From Bacteroidia bacterium (lineage in GTDB: Bacteria > Bacteroidota > Bacteroidia > B-17B0 > Aurantibacillaceae), in assembly GCA_016787445.1 (NCBI GenBank), contig JAEUTQ010000080.1, positions 1 to 38,765 of the forward strand: a stretch of 38,765 nt of DNA, given 5' to 3'. Positions 17,244 to 25,835 of the stretch are shown in pieces. Made by a program: the position numbers and the translations under genes. Numbering within the stretch: the stretch's first letter is position 1; the number at the start of each line of letters is the position of its first letter. Below the pieces are notes generated by a model, which was not told where the DNA came from, did not search any database, and saw only the letters and a program-made list of their open reading frames with translations.

Positions 17244-18401
17244 ATGTCAGATTTTTCAAACTATAAATTCGGTACCAAAGCTATCCATGCGGGTGCCGAT
17301 CCGGATCCAAGCACAGGTGCTATTATGACGCCTATTTTTCAAACCAGTACCTATGTTCAGGAATCTCCGGGAAAAAACAAGGGATTTGGTTACGCACGCG
17401 GTAAAAATCCTACCCGTGAAGCTTTGCAAAAGAACATTGCTGCTTTAGAAAACGGTAAACACTGTGTTGCTTTTTCAAGTGGTATGGGAGCTACGGATGC
17501 CGTTATGAAATTATTACGCCCTGGTGATGAAGTTATTACCGGTGATGATTTATACGGTGGTTCTTATCGTTTATTCACGAAGATATTTGAGCCTTACGGA
17601 ATAAAATTTCATTTCATTAATCTGACAGATGCGAATAACATCAAGAAGTATATTAATGCAAATACAAAAATGATTTGGGCCGAAACGCCTACCAATCCAA
17701 CCATGCAGATTATTGATATTGCGGCTTGCTCTAAAATCGCTAAGGAAAATAATTTACTAATGGTGGTGGATAACACTTTTGCTTCTCCTTACTTACAAAA
17801 TCCACTGGCTTTAGGTGCCGATATTGTCATGCATTCGGTGACTAAATACTTAGGCGGACATAGCGATGTGGTGATGGGTGCTTTGGTAACGAATAGTGAT
17901 AAATTACACGAACAATTGTATTTCATTTTGAATAGTTGCGGTGCTAATCCCGGACCAATGGATTGTTTTTTGGTAATGCGTGGTATCAAAACCTTGCACT
18001 TACGCATGGAGAGACATTGCTATAACGGAAGAAAAATTGCCGAGTACTTAAAGAATCATCCAAAGATTGAAAAAGTATATTGGCCGGGATTCCCTGAACA
18101 TCCTAATCATGAAATCGCGAAAAAACAAATGCGTGATTTCGGCGGAATGATTTCAATTGTATTAAAAGATAAGAGTATCGAAAATACCTTTAAGTTAGCT
18201 TCTTCATTTAAAGTATTCTCATTGGCTGAGTCATTAGGTGGTGTTGAATCCTTAATTAACCATCCGGCAACCATGACACATGCTTCCATTCCTAAAGAAG
18301 AGCGCGAGAAAGCCGGTGTGGTAGATAACTTATTACGTTTAAGTGTAGGTGTTGAAGATGTGGAAGATTTGTTGGCTGATTTGAAGCAGGTTTTAGGGTA
18401 A
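17244..18401 (+). CDS. metB: Cystathionine gamma-synthase / PLP-dependent transsulfuration enzyme
   Basis: 385-residue Cys/Met-metabolism PLP enzyme of fold type I, cytoplasmic. Landmarks line up with E. coli cystathionine gamma-synthase: Tyr50 and Arg52 (FGYARGKNPTR) that bind the cofactor phosphate of the neighbouring subunit, Tyr104 (DDLYGG) stacking on the ring, Asp176 (VVDNTFASPYLQNP) and the Schiff-base lysine Lys201 (HSVTKYLGGHSDVVMG). The family includes synthase, gamma-lyase and O-acylhomoserine sulfhydrylase activities that are hard to separate by eye; length and the YGGSYRLF loop favour gamma-synthase or gamma-lyase. A TAAATTCG promoter-like element lies at 17219-17226. The next gene follows after 17 bases and may be co-transcribed. 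Confidence 0.88.
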   Translation: MSDFSNYKFGTKAIHAGADPDPSTGAIMTPIFQTSTYVQESPGKNKGFGYARGKNPTREALQKNIAALENGKHCVAFSSGMGATDAVMKLLRPGDEVITGDDLYGGSYRLFTKIFEPYGIKFHFINLTDANNIKKYINANTKMIWAETPTNPTMQIIDIAACSKIAKENNLLMVVDNTFASPYLQNPLALGADIVMHSVTKYLGGHSDVVMGALVTNSDKLHEQLYFILNSCGANPGPMDCFLVMRGIKTLHLRMERHCYNGRKIAEYLKNHPKIEKVYWPGFPEHPNHEIAKKQMRDFGGMISIVLKDKSIENTFKLASSFKVFSLAESLGGVESLINHPATMTHASIPKEEREKAGVVDNLLRLSVGVEDVEDLLADLKQVLG

Positions 18402-18418
18402 ATCTTTATTAAAGAAGA

Positions 18419-18946
18419 ATGAAAAAATTATTTACCATTTTTTGTTTATTAATTACTTGGGTTTCTTTGTCTCAAGAAAAATTAAATCAATTGGATTTGA
18501 ATAAACGCCGTACAGGAAAATGGTTAATTTATTTGGATAAGGATTGGAAGCGTACCGATGACAGCGCGAATGCTCAGTATTGTCGTTATACCTGGTATCA
18601 CGACGGTATGAATATTTATCCGATGGGACCTTGCGGAAAAGAAGGCTACAAATTAGAAACTCCTGCTAATTCCGGCAGTTCAAAATTATTGAATGGCGAA
18701 TACAAATGGCTGGATGAAAAGGGAAAATTATCCTCGGTTCATGTTTTTAAAAATGGAGTTTATATTTCTTGCAAGGAATATTTTCCGGGAGGAAAGGATG
18801 TAGAACAATATTTTGACTTCACTGAAAAGTGTCAAGGTTCAAAACATGGTTGGAAAGTGACGATATACAAAAAGAATGGCGATGTAAAGATGATATCCCC
18901 TACTTGTCCGGACGCAAGTGGTAAATGGCCATTAACCCGCGATTAA
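18419..18946 (+). CDS. Small secreted hypothetical protein (175 aa), MORN/YwqK-like
   Basis: A signal peptide is visible (MKKLFTIFCLLITWVSLSQ), followed by a mature part of about 156 residues rich in Trp, Tyr and Lys. Segments such as NGEYKWLDEKGKLSSVHVFK and NGVYISCKEYFPGGK resemble the toxin-antitoxin-like MORN variant (YwqK) repeats found widely in Bacteroidota exported proteins; the match is weak. Four to five cysteines in the mature part (PMGPCGKEGYK, ISCKEYF, EKCQGS, PTCPDAS) could form disulfides in the periplasm. It starts 17 bases after the transsulfuration enzyme, and its TAA directly abuts the TTA of the convergent glycosyltransferase gene. The function is unknown. Confidence 0.72.
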   Translation: MKKLFTIFCLLITWVSLSQEKLNQLDLNKRRTGKWLIYLDKDWKRTDDSANAQYCRYTWYHDGMNIYPMGPCGKEGYKLETPANSGSSKLLNGEYKWLDEKGKLSSVHVFKNGVYISCKEYFPGGKDVEQYFDFTEKCQGSKHGWKVTIYKKNGDVKMISPTCPDASGKWPLTRD

Positions 18947-19951
18947 TTACTTAGCCCAACGTACCATACATTTACTGAGCAGTTTTGCCTTGCTTCCCTG
19001 ATACAATTTACTAAGCGAAGATTTGTAGTAATGAAAATAAGCTTTCGGTCCTACATTTGTAATGCCGCAAGCATCGTACCATTGTTTTCCGATAACAGCA
19101 TTGAGTGCTTCATCAGAAATAAAATGTAAAGTTTTGTTCTGTTCTAAAATGCTATGGAACCATTTCTCAATAATGAGTAAATCATTCATGGAAGTTATAA
19201 TCTGAGAGCTGCCTAAATGACAATGCATTCTGAATTCTTCTTCCGTATATTTTAAGCCTACCTTTTCAAGTAAGGTTCTTCTTACCAAATTACCATTGCT
19301 GATTTGCTCACCTCTGTATTTCTTACTAACCTGCGAAGCGTGAATTCTGTACTTCAACAAAGCTTCGGGCATATTGTGAAACTTACTTTTAAAAATTAAG
19401 CGACTCCACAATTCGTAATCCTCCACATGTTTATACTGGGAATTTAAATATGGTTTTTCATTTTGCAGTAATCCTTTACGCATGATTAATGCCGGATGAA
19501 CCATAGAGGAATTGAATAACATCCATCCCAATATTACATCGTGACTGTGATGCGATTTATGATAGATTTGTTTCCCTTTTCCAAAATGAATGTAATCACA
19601 ACCACACACTCCTACTCCACTGTTACTTTCCATGAAATCAAATTGCTTTTGCAAACGCTCAGGCATACAAATATCATCCGCATCCATTCGCGCAATATAA
19701 CTAGCTTGACATAAATCAATGCCTTTATTCAATGTGGCAATAAGTCCGAGATTTTGCTCATTCTTATAATATTTAATGCGTGGGTCTTTGTAAGAGAAAA
19801 TTATATCTTCCGAATTATCAGAAGAACCATCATTAATAATTACAAACTCAAAATCGGAAAATGTTTGACTTAATACACTATCCATACTCTCTTTTAAGAA
19901 AGCAGATGAATTGTAAACAGGCATTAAGACAGAAATTGAAGGAACACCCAT
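18947..19951 (-). CDS. Family 2 glycosyltransferase
   Basis: 334-residue GT-A fold enzyme that transfers sugars from nucleotide-sugar donors. The N-terminus SVLMPVYNSSAFLKESMDSV and FEFVIINDGSSDNSEDI are the typical GT2 nucleotide-binding strands. The metal-binding DxD motif is Asp90-Ala-Asp92 in ARMDADDICMPERL. The acceptor half contains EDYELWSRL, the usual ED base motif, and KYRIHASQVS. There is no transmembrane segment, so it acts at the cytoplasmic face, probably in surface polysaccharide or glycolipid synthesis. It lies just downstream of the terminator of the SMC-like operon, so it needs its own promoter. The specific sugar and product are not readable from sequence. Confidence 0.9.
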   Translation of the reverse strand: MGVPSISVLMPVYNSSAFLKESMDSVLSQTFSDFEFVIINDGSSDNSEDIIFSYKDPRIKYYKNEQNLGLIATLNKGIDLCQASYIARMDADDICMPERLQKQFDFMESNSGVGVCGCDYIHFGKGKQIYHKSHHSHDVILGWMLFNSSMVHPALIMRKGLLQNEKPYLNSQYKHVEDYELWSRLIFKSKFHNMPEALLKYRIHASQVSKKYRGEQISNGNLVRRTLLEKVGLKYTEEEFRMHCHLGSSQIITSMNDLLIIEKWFHSILEQNKTLHFISDEALNAVIGKQWYDACGITNVGPKAYFHYYKSSLSKLYQGSKAKLLSKCMVRWAK

Positions 19952-19965
19952 AAAATTGATACTTA

Positions 19966-20002
19966 AAAAAAATCGGGATTCATTTTAGAAGTCCCGATTT
20001 TG
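19966..20002 (-). terminator. Intrinsic terminator of the SMC-like operon
   Basis: On the minus strand aaaatcggga (20001-19992), a 13-nt loop and tcccgatttt (19978-19969) form a perfect 10-bp stem running into a T tract, 18 bases after the stop of the ATPase gene. It separates the operon from the glycosyltransferase gene. Confidence 0.88.
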
Positions 20003-20019
20003 TTTTTGCTGTTTTTAAA

Positions 20020-23000
20020 TTAAGCTTCTACTTCAGTAACGATACTTGGGAAGATACGTACGTTTCCATTATCTTCTTTACGGAACTGATAAGTATAACG
20101 GTAATGACTTTCCAAACCACTCTTGTTTGGTAAACCATTAATCATCATAATATTTCTATTCTTAGCGAACTTCAATAACTCACGTAAATAGTGAGCAGAA
20201 ATCTGTCCTACCTCGTCGATGATACAATGTACTTTAAAGTCTTTACTGCTTCTATGCGAAGATTCTTTAATGAATACGTGCAATAAAGTAATGTAAATAA
20301 TCGCTTTTACAAGGATATCGGTTCCGGTACTACCAATGCTGTCGATTTTATGCGTCCAGCCGGTTTCGTTCATACCTTCCTTAATATTGAACTTCAATTC
20401 GAATAAATCCTGTAATCGGATTTCTTCCTGATCTTGTTCTTTGATAGCCGAACGTAATTGTTCTAACAATCTTACCGCACGTGTACTGATTTCACGTTTT
20501 TGTCCGGTTGCAAAATCGGTGTTGAATAATCCTTCATTGTAAATCAAGCCATGCTCTTCACGGAACTCTTCGATTTTCTTTAATAGCTTATATACTTTGT
20601 TATCCGATTCTTCAATCTTGATTTTGATAAACTCAATCAACTTACTTTCTTCGAACTCCGCTTTCTTAAAGTCTTCCGCAATTAAGCTGATGATATGAGA
20701 AATCTTGTCTTGTTGTCCGCTTAACTCTTTTACTTTACTGGCAATACTATCTGTTACTAAACCAATTTGAGTCGCTGTTTCCGCGATAGACAATTCAATT
20801 TTGTTCTCATTTAAGAAGGAACGTAAGTTTTGAGCAAAGCGTTCATATTCCGCCTGAGTCGCATCATTACGAATCATAAAGTTAAAGTGATTGTCGATAC
20901 GGAATTTGCCCGCGTATTCATTTACATAACGCTGGAATGCACCATACTCTTCATTAAAGTGAGAATCGTTCTTTAACAATTGAGTACACAAATCCATGAT
21001 GTTGTAATTGGTACGTTTTGGTTCGGCACGCTCTATGATTTCGGCATATTTTCCATACACCGGTGTTTCACGAAAGTTATTACTGTAAAAGTTAATACCA
21101 TTATTAAATTCAATCAACTCTTCATCAAAAGCACGCTTTTTTTTATTCAACTCCATACGTTTAATGTTAAACTTACGGGTTGCTTCTTCCAATTGAGTCG
21201 TTAAATCATTGGCAGTTTTTACAAACTCTTCTTTTTTCTGAATGTAATCCGGTAATTTATCGAAAGTTTCACGCTTATCTTTTAAATAATCGCTTACTAT
21301 CTGAGCATATTGCTCAATTTCTTTTAATTCTTCCTGGATTTCTTTAATGCGTCCTTCAACCTGCTTTAATTGTTTACTGTCAACACCCTTTGATTTGAAA
21401 TTGCTTTCCTTTTCTTTAGAGAGTTGTTCTTCCTTCTCTTCAAATTCTTTTACCTGATTTTTCTTCTCAACTTCTAATTCAGAAATTTCAGTTTCCTGAC
21501 GCTCTTTTAATTCGGCAATACGTTCTTCATTGTAAACACGCAAACGTTCGATTTGAACATTAAAATCATTGAGGAGATTGTTTTTCTTTTTGTTCAGAAT
21601 AGATAATTCTTCTTCAATTAAATTTAATTTCTGACGGTTACCGCTTAATGAAGTTTCGATTTCAACACCTGCTCTTTGCTTCCACTCTTCTAATTCTTCA
21701 ATTAGTTTTTGTTCGCGTTTTTCAGCTAATTCTAAGGAGTAAGCCAATACTTTTACCTCTTCCTTTAATTCTCCTAATTGCTTTCCGTATTTATCGGCAG
21801 CTAAAACCTTTTCTTCGTTATTGTTAATCTGGAATTGATTTAAAGAATCTTCCAAATCACGGATTTGAGCTAAACGTTCGTTCTTTTCAAACTGATATTC
21901 TTCAATGCTCTTTGAAACAACATCCACGCTTTCTAAGTTCAACTGAATACCATATAATGATTTTACGGCTTCTTCTTTGTACTCAGGAGTTAAGTCGGTA
22001 CGGAATAATAATTTCTCATTCACAACTTTACCTATAGTAGTATGCCAGTCTTTTACGTTTTTCTCAAGGTAACCATAAAACGCATCGTGCTGCACTTCCA
22101 ACTTCCCTTCTACTTCCTTAATTTCATTCTTCAGTTTAATGATTTCATTATTGATGGTATTAACCTGATTGCTTAAGGAAGCTTTCAATTTAGCTTCCGT
22201 CTGCTCCCACTCACGTTGTAAAGTTTGTACTAAGTTTTGTTTGATGGCGCGCTCACTCTTATTCTTATAATTAACGGCACGTAATTCAGCTAATTCAGTT
22301 TCAAGCGCTTTAATCTCGTTCTCATAAAAGCGTGTATTGCGAATTACCTTTTCTTCCGACTTTAATTCGTTAAACTCAATTTGTTTAGCGGTAATTTCAG
22401 AAGTTACTTCTTCTAAAGAAGCATCACGCTTTTCACGTAATTCTCCGTCTTTTTTATTGTACTCGTTCTTTTGAAGTAATTGCAATTCGTTATAATGATT
22501 GAATACTTCAGAAGTTTTGGTGTTGATTTTATTAATGTAAGCGGCTTTATCGTTACGTAATTGCTCAATTAATGAGGAATACTTTAATTCAATACTGCTT
22601 ACGTTAGAGGTTAAAGATTCATATTCGCGACGAGCAATGTTTAATTCTACCTGTAATTTCTCACGTTCCGAATTTTTCTCAACCGCTTGTTCAATGTTTT
22701 TCTCTTTATACTCTTTTAATTTTTTATTGGCTTCACGAATGGTACGGTCGTAATATCCAATTTCTTCACGAATATCTTTTTGTTTTTCTTCAATGCTGGT
22801 TTTATGCTCTTCGTGACTTTCAATTAATTTTTCAAGTTCTTCTTCCTTTTGCTTTGCCGCTTCACGAATGCTTTCATTTTGTGTTTCCGCAAAACGTAAG
22901 CTGCTTCCTAACTTATCGGCCAATTCCATTTGTGAACCCTTTAACATATGTACTTGATCGTACTTCTTATCAATGAGTTCAACTAATTGCTGACTTTCCT

Positions 23001-23703
23001 TTTTAAGGAAGGTCTCAATATCCATGTATTTCTCATTAAACTGACGTAACTGACGTTCCACTTGCTCTAACTTAATACTTGAGTTTTCGGTCGTAAGTGA
23101 GTTAGCAATGAAATCTTTGATAAATCGTGAATCAATACTATTCTTGGAACTCAAGAATACGTTGGTAATTGACTTCGGAATGTTTTGATATTTCTCGTTA
23201 CCTTTTAGTAAATGGAATTTCGATAATTGTTTATCAGTTTCTGTTCCGTAAATAATGTTACGGTAACGTTCGAAGGTATCGATTTGGTTACTGATATAAA
23301 TACCGCGTTTTTCTACATTGGCAATTACTTCTTTTATTTTTAATGCTTCATCATTCGCATTTAAGAAGAAATCCGGATTGTACGGCGCATCTAAGAAACG
23401 ATATACTAATTTATTGTGGCGATATACCAACACACAGAATGGTTTGTCTTCAGTAGCAATCTCATAAATCAAAAATGAGTTTTCGTAGCGGAAGTAATGT
23501 TCCTCAAATGATTTTTGTGATTGAGCGATACCTAAACCACGGCTATTCGCACTGTAAAAAAATAAAATAGCGCGTTGTAAAGAAGTCTTTCCATAGTTAT
23601 TGGTACCAACGAAACATGTATTTCCACATAACTCGATATCCGCATACTTTACGTTAGCAATATTAATCTCAACAATTCTATTTAATATCCTGCAATTTTC
23701 CAT
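20020..23703 (-). CDS. SMC-like ATPase of a MukB/MksB/JetC-type condensin complex (DUF3584-like)
   Basis: 1227-residue coiled-coil ABC-type ATPase. The N-terminal head holds a Walker A, GTNNYGKT (33-40). Long heptad-like coiled coils run from about 215 to 535 and from about 597 to 860, broken by a compact hinge-like segment at about 540-597 (AFYGYLEKNVKDWHTTIGKV). The C-terminal head has a signature-like DSIGSTGTDILVKA (about 1121-1134) in place of the canonical LSGGQ, and Walker B VHCIIDEVGQIS with Asp1163-Glu1164. Size and head-coil-hinge-coil-head layout fit SMC-like condensins such as MukB, MksB and Wadjet JetC. It is the last of three leftward genes after a kleisin-like and a MukE-like protein, which strengthens the call. 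It probably entraps DNA as a dimer. Whether it serves chromosome organisation or plasmid defence is not known. Confidence 0.85.
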   Translation of the reverse strand: MENCRILNRIVEINIANVKYADIELCGNTCFVGTNNYGKTSLQRAILFFYSANSRGLGIAQSQKSFEEHYFRYENSFLIYEIATEDKPFCVLVYRHNKLVYRFLDAPYNPDFFLNANDEALKIKEVIANVEKRGIYISNQIDTFERYRNIIYGTETDKQLSKFHLLKGNEKYQNIPKSITNVFLSSKNSIDSRFIKDFIANSLTTENSSIKLEQVERQLRQFNEKYMDIETFLKKESQQLVELIDKKYDQVHMLKGSQMELADKLGSSLRFAETQNESIREAAKQKEEELEKLIESHEEHKTSIEEKQKDIREEIGYYDRTIREANKKLKEYKEKNIEQAVEKNSEREKLQVELNIARREYESLTSNVSSIELKYSSLIEQLRNDKAAYINKINTKTSEVFNHYNELQLLQKNEYNKKDGELREKRDASLEEVTSEITAKQIEFNELKSEEKVIRNTRFYENEIKALETELAELRAVNYKNKSERAIKQNLVQTLQREWEQTEAKLKASLSNQVNTINNEIIKLKNEIKEVEGKLEVQHDAFYGYLEKNVKDWHTTIGKVVNEKLLFRTDLTPEYKEEAVKSLYGIQLNLESVDVVSKSIEEYQFEKNERLAQIRDLEDSLNQFQINNNEEKVLAADKYGKQLGELKEEVKVLAYSLELAEKREQKLIEELEEWKQRAGVEIETSLSGNRQKLNLIEEELSILNKKKNNLLNDFNVQIERLRVYNEERIAELKERQETEISELEVEKKNQVKEFEEKEEQLSKEKESNFKSKGVDSKQLKQVEGRIKEIQEELKEIEQYAQIVSDYLKDKRETFDKLPDYIQKKEEFVKTANDLTTQLEEATRKFNIKRMELNKKKRAFDEELIEFNNGINFYSNNFRETPVYGKYAEIIERAEPKRTNYNIMDLCTQLLKNDSHFNEEYGAFQRYVNEYAGKFRIDNHFNFMIRNDATQAEYERFAQNLRSFLNENKIELSIAETATQIGLVTDSIASKVKELSGQQDKISHIISLIAEDFKKAEFEESKLIEFIKIKIEESDNKVYKLLKKIEEFREEHGLIYNEGLFNTDFATGQKREISTRAVRLLEQLRSAIKEQDQEEIRLQDLFELKFNIKEGMNETGWTHKIDSIGSTGTDILVKAIIYITLLHVFIKESSHRSSKDFKVHCIIDEVGQISAHYLRELLKFAKNRNIMMINGLPNKSGLESHYRYTYQFRKEDNGNVRIFPSIVTEVEA

Positions 23704-23753
23704 TCTATAATGTTTCTGGTTTCTTAATCGTAATTAAAGTTCTGTGTTTGATT

Positions 23754-24356
23754 TTAGTTGTAAATGATTCCGCTTCCTTGTCCGTCGCCGCTGTCATCAT
23801 AAATTGCGATAGCGTTAATAACATCGAGTAAATAAGTATAAGCATCCAATACTTTGTAGCTTTCACTTTGTTCGTCTTCCAACTCTAAAAACGAGTCACG
23901 TGACATTAAATCGCAAATATCACGCACTTTGTTTAATAAAGTTTCGGAGCGATACATTGGAATTTTCTGAAGCTTTTGTTTCAAACGTACGTTTGCATTA
24001 CACTCTTCCGCGATTTCGCTCGGACGAAAACGAGAGCCAATGGTGATTTTATTATCCATGCTGGCAAATAAATCAACCACATCGATGTAACGTTCGAAGG
24101 TTTCTAGTTTTTTCTCAATGATACTGTTAGCCTCGCTGGTTTTAGAAAAATAGAAATAGTTATTTCCACGCTCAATGTTGTAGCGAATTACATTAAAATA
24201 GGCCTGTAAACGATCAAAGTTTTCAGGATTATTGATGATATCGTAAAGTCGACCCATACCGTCTTTGGTTCCGTTGCTGGAAATAAAATGCCCGCGCGCC
24301 ATAATGGCGAAAATATCGTGGGTTTGTTTCGGTAGGTTAAAGTCTTCTGCTGTCAT
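23754..24356 (-). CDS. MukE/MksE/JetB-like condensin accessory protein
   Basis: 200 residues between the kleisin-like and the ATPase genes, the position and size of MukE/MksE/JetB (winged-helix 'KITE' subunits that bind the kleisin linker). The N-terminal segment GHFISSNGTKDGMGRLYDII followed by FDRLQAYFNVIRYNIERGNN and YFYFSK resembles the beta-hairpin-winged-helix part of MukE (helix, then an aromatic strand). The chain is otherwise helical and acidic, with no enzymatic motif. Gaps are 68 bases upstream and 50 downstream, so the trio is probably one transcript. Assigned from gene order plus weak sequence resemblance; the sequence alone would not be decisive. Confidence 0.72.
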   Translation of the reverse strand: MTAEDFNLPKQTHDIFAIMARGHFISSNGTKDGMGRLYDIINNPENFDRLQAYFNVIRYNIERGNNYFYFSKTSEANSIIEKKLETFERYIDVVDLFASMDNKITIGSRFRPSEIAEECNANVRLKQKLQKIPMYRSETLLNKVRDICDLMSRDSFLELEDEQSESYKVLDAYTYLLDVINAIAIYDDSGDGQGSGIIYN

Positions 24357-24365
24357 TTTATGTTA

Positions 24366-24400
24366 TATGTTTAATGTTTGGTGTTTTATGTTTAATGTTT
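24366..24400. repeat. Two 14-bp direct repeats 21 bp apart between mksF-like and mksE-like genes
   Basis: tatgtttaatgttt occurs at 24366-24379 and again at 24387-24400, a 21-bp period (about two helical turns). It lies in the short gap between the stop of the kleisin-like gene and the start of the MukE-like gene. A regulatory or RNA-processing role is possible, but so is chance in AT-rich DNA. Confidence 0.35.
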
Positions 24401-24424
24401 CGTTGATCTAACACTAATCATTTA

Positions 24425-25672
24425 TTATGCTGCTTTTTTCTTTTCTTTCTTCTTTTTTTCCTCTACAGTTGGTAAAATAACGGTGTAACCTATTCGTCTG
24501 TCTTTACCATTATCATCTTTGTACTCGTACCATTGTAAGCGGTATTTAAAATCCAATGTTTTTTCGTATTCCATGGCAATTTCAACGAACAACGACATAC
24601 GGTCTTCCAGTTTTACATCACCAATGGCTTTCGGGAATTTATATTGAATGAGATACTCGAACAGGTTAAATTTATTTTGAGCTAAAAAACGGTCGACCAA
24701 CTTTTCAGTATCCAGTTTAATTTGGTTATCCACCATTTTATCCTTAAAGTTGCCCGGTAATTTGCCGGCCATGCCGCGCATGAGCAAACGAGAAATCTTG
24801 TATTTCTGCGCCACTTTCTGGCATAAAATATGACCATCGTCGGTAAATAAGAAATCGATGGCGATTTTGGTACGCGGACCTTTCACACCATTGAAGCGTA
24901 TAGGATTTAAACTTTTCACCACTTCATTGAAATTGGTGCGGAAGTGTAATGCGCCGTGATCTTTAACCTCTTTCAAACGCTGTGCCTTCACGTATACATC
25001 CAACTGGAACTGAATTTTGTTAATGTAATCCGTAATGTCAGTTTGAATTTCGATTAAGAAGTCTAAATTCTCAATTAAGCTGGCCTTTAAAGCATTTACA
25101 ATACCATAAAGTTCCGTATCGTTGGTAAGACTGAATAAGCCACGAGTTTCCTCGATAACTTCTTCTGTTTTCTTAATGAAATCAATGATAGTATCGCGCT
25201 TTAAACGGTAATCTTCCAGCTTCTGTAATTTGATGCGGTAATTACTTTCGTTTTTGTAAGTATCGTCTACGTTTTTTTGCAGCTTGATGATTTCACGGGA
25301 AAGAGCAATATTGATTCGCTTTAAGTACTTTTTGATACTGCGTAAAAAGCGGTGTTCATGAACCTCCTGATAGAAGCGGATGTGGCGCTTAAGTTCGTTG
25401 ATATAATCATTGATAAACCCGGGAGTTACTTCCCCAATTTCCATAAAGTCCTCGAACATTGCTACCACAGCATCGTTCAAGCTTACCACTCCTTCGTAAA
25501 CGTAAAGTAAATCGAGTGAGCGCATTTTTTGATACTGCTCTTCCGATAAATCTTCGCGTGCCAGTAATTCGTTTACCGTAATGTTTTCGCGGTTGGCGAA
25601 TAAAAATTCAACCACTCCGCGGTTATGGTACAATTGTGATAATATATCGTTAACGTTGACCTGTAAAGCCAT
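24425..25672 (-). CDS. MukF/MksF/JetA-like kleisin subunit of the SMC-like complex
   Basis: 415 residues and the first gene of the three-gene leftward operon. The N-terminal 90 residues look like a winged helix (NRGVVEFLFANRENITVNELLAREDLSEEQYQKMRSL), followed by a mostly helical middle (about 95-235) and a C-terminal domain that includes FRTNFNEVVKSL and LFEYLIQYKFPKAIGD. It ends in a lysine-rich tail (EEKKKKEKKKAA). This layout fits the MukF/MksF kleisins, whose N-terminal winged helix dimerises and whose C-terminal domain touches the ATPase head. The assignment rests on gene order, size and secondary-structure pattern, since kleisins are poorly conserved. A 163-bp region separates it from the upstream glycosyltransferase and probably carries the operon promoter. 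Confidence 0.68.
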   Translation of the reverse strand: MALQVNVNDILSQLYHNRGVVEFLFANRENITVNELLAREDLSEEQYQKMRSLDLLYVYEGVVSLNDAVVAMFEDFMEIGEVTPGFINDYINELKRHIRFYQEVHEHRFLRSIKKYLKRINIALSREIIKLQKNVDDTYKNESNYRIKLQKLEDYRLKRDTIIDFIKKTEEVIEETRGLFSLTNDTELYGIVNALKASLIENLDFLIEIQTDITDYINKIQFQLDVYVKAQRLKEVKDHGALHFRTNFNEVVKSLNPIRFNGVKGPRTKIAIDFLFTDDGHILCQKVAQKYKISRLLMRGMAGKLPGNFKDKMVDNQIKLDTEKLVDRFLAQNKFNLFEYLIQYKFPKAIGDVKLEDRMSLFVEIAMEYEKTLDFKYRLQWYEYKDDNGKDRRIGYTVILPTVEEKKKKEKKKAA

Positions 25673-25835
25673 GCCTTTGGTTTTGTCTATTTTTATAAAA
25701 ATACAAAGGCTGTAGCTCGCAATTGGCGCGGGTTTTCAACAAAAACCAGAGTAATTCACGAAACATTTAAGTGAATCAGGTTAATTACTTGATTTATAGA
25801 TTGTAGGAGCTATCTCTCATTGGAGAGAAAAGAAG
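25673..25835. promoter_or_regulatory. Intergenic region upstream of the SMC-like operon
   Basis: 163 bp between the GT4 stop and the first gene of the operon. It contains attcac (25754-25759) and gtgaat (25771-25776), a 6-bp inverted repeat with 11-nt spacing, and a ggtttt-caaca-aaaacc hairpin (25731-25747). On the minus strand TATTTTTA near 25690 is the best promoter-like -7 match. None of these is strong. A small ctctc-attg-gagag hairpin at 25814-25827 follows the GT4 stop but lacks a T tract. Confidence 0.3.

Noticed and set aside
25731..25747. Hairpin ggtttt-caaca-aaaacc as a terminator for the GT4 gene
   Set aside because: It sits about 90 bases beyond the GT4 stop, has a weak stem and lacks a following T tract on the relevant strand.
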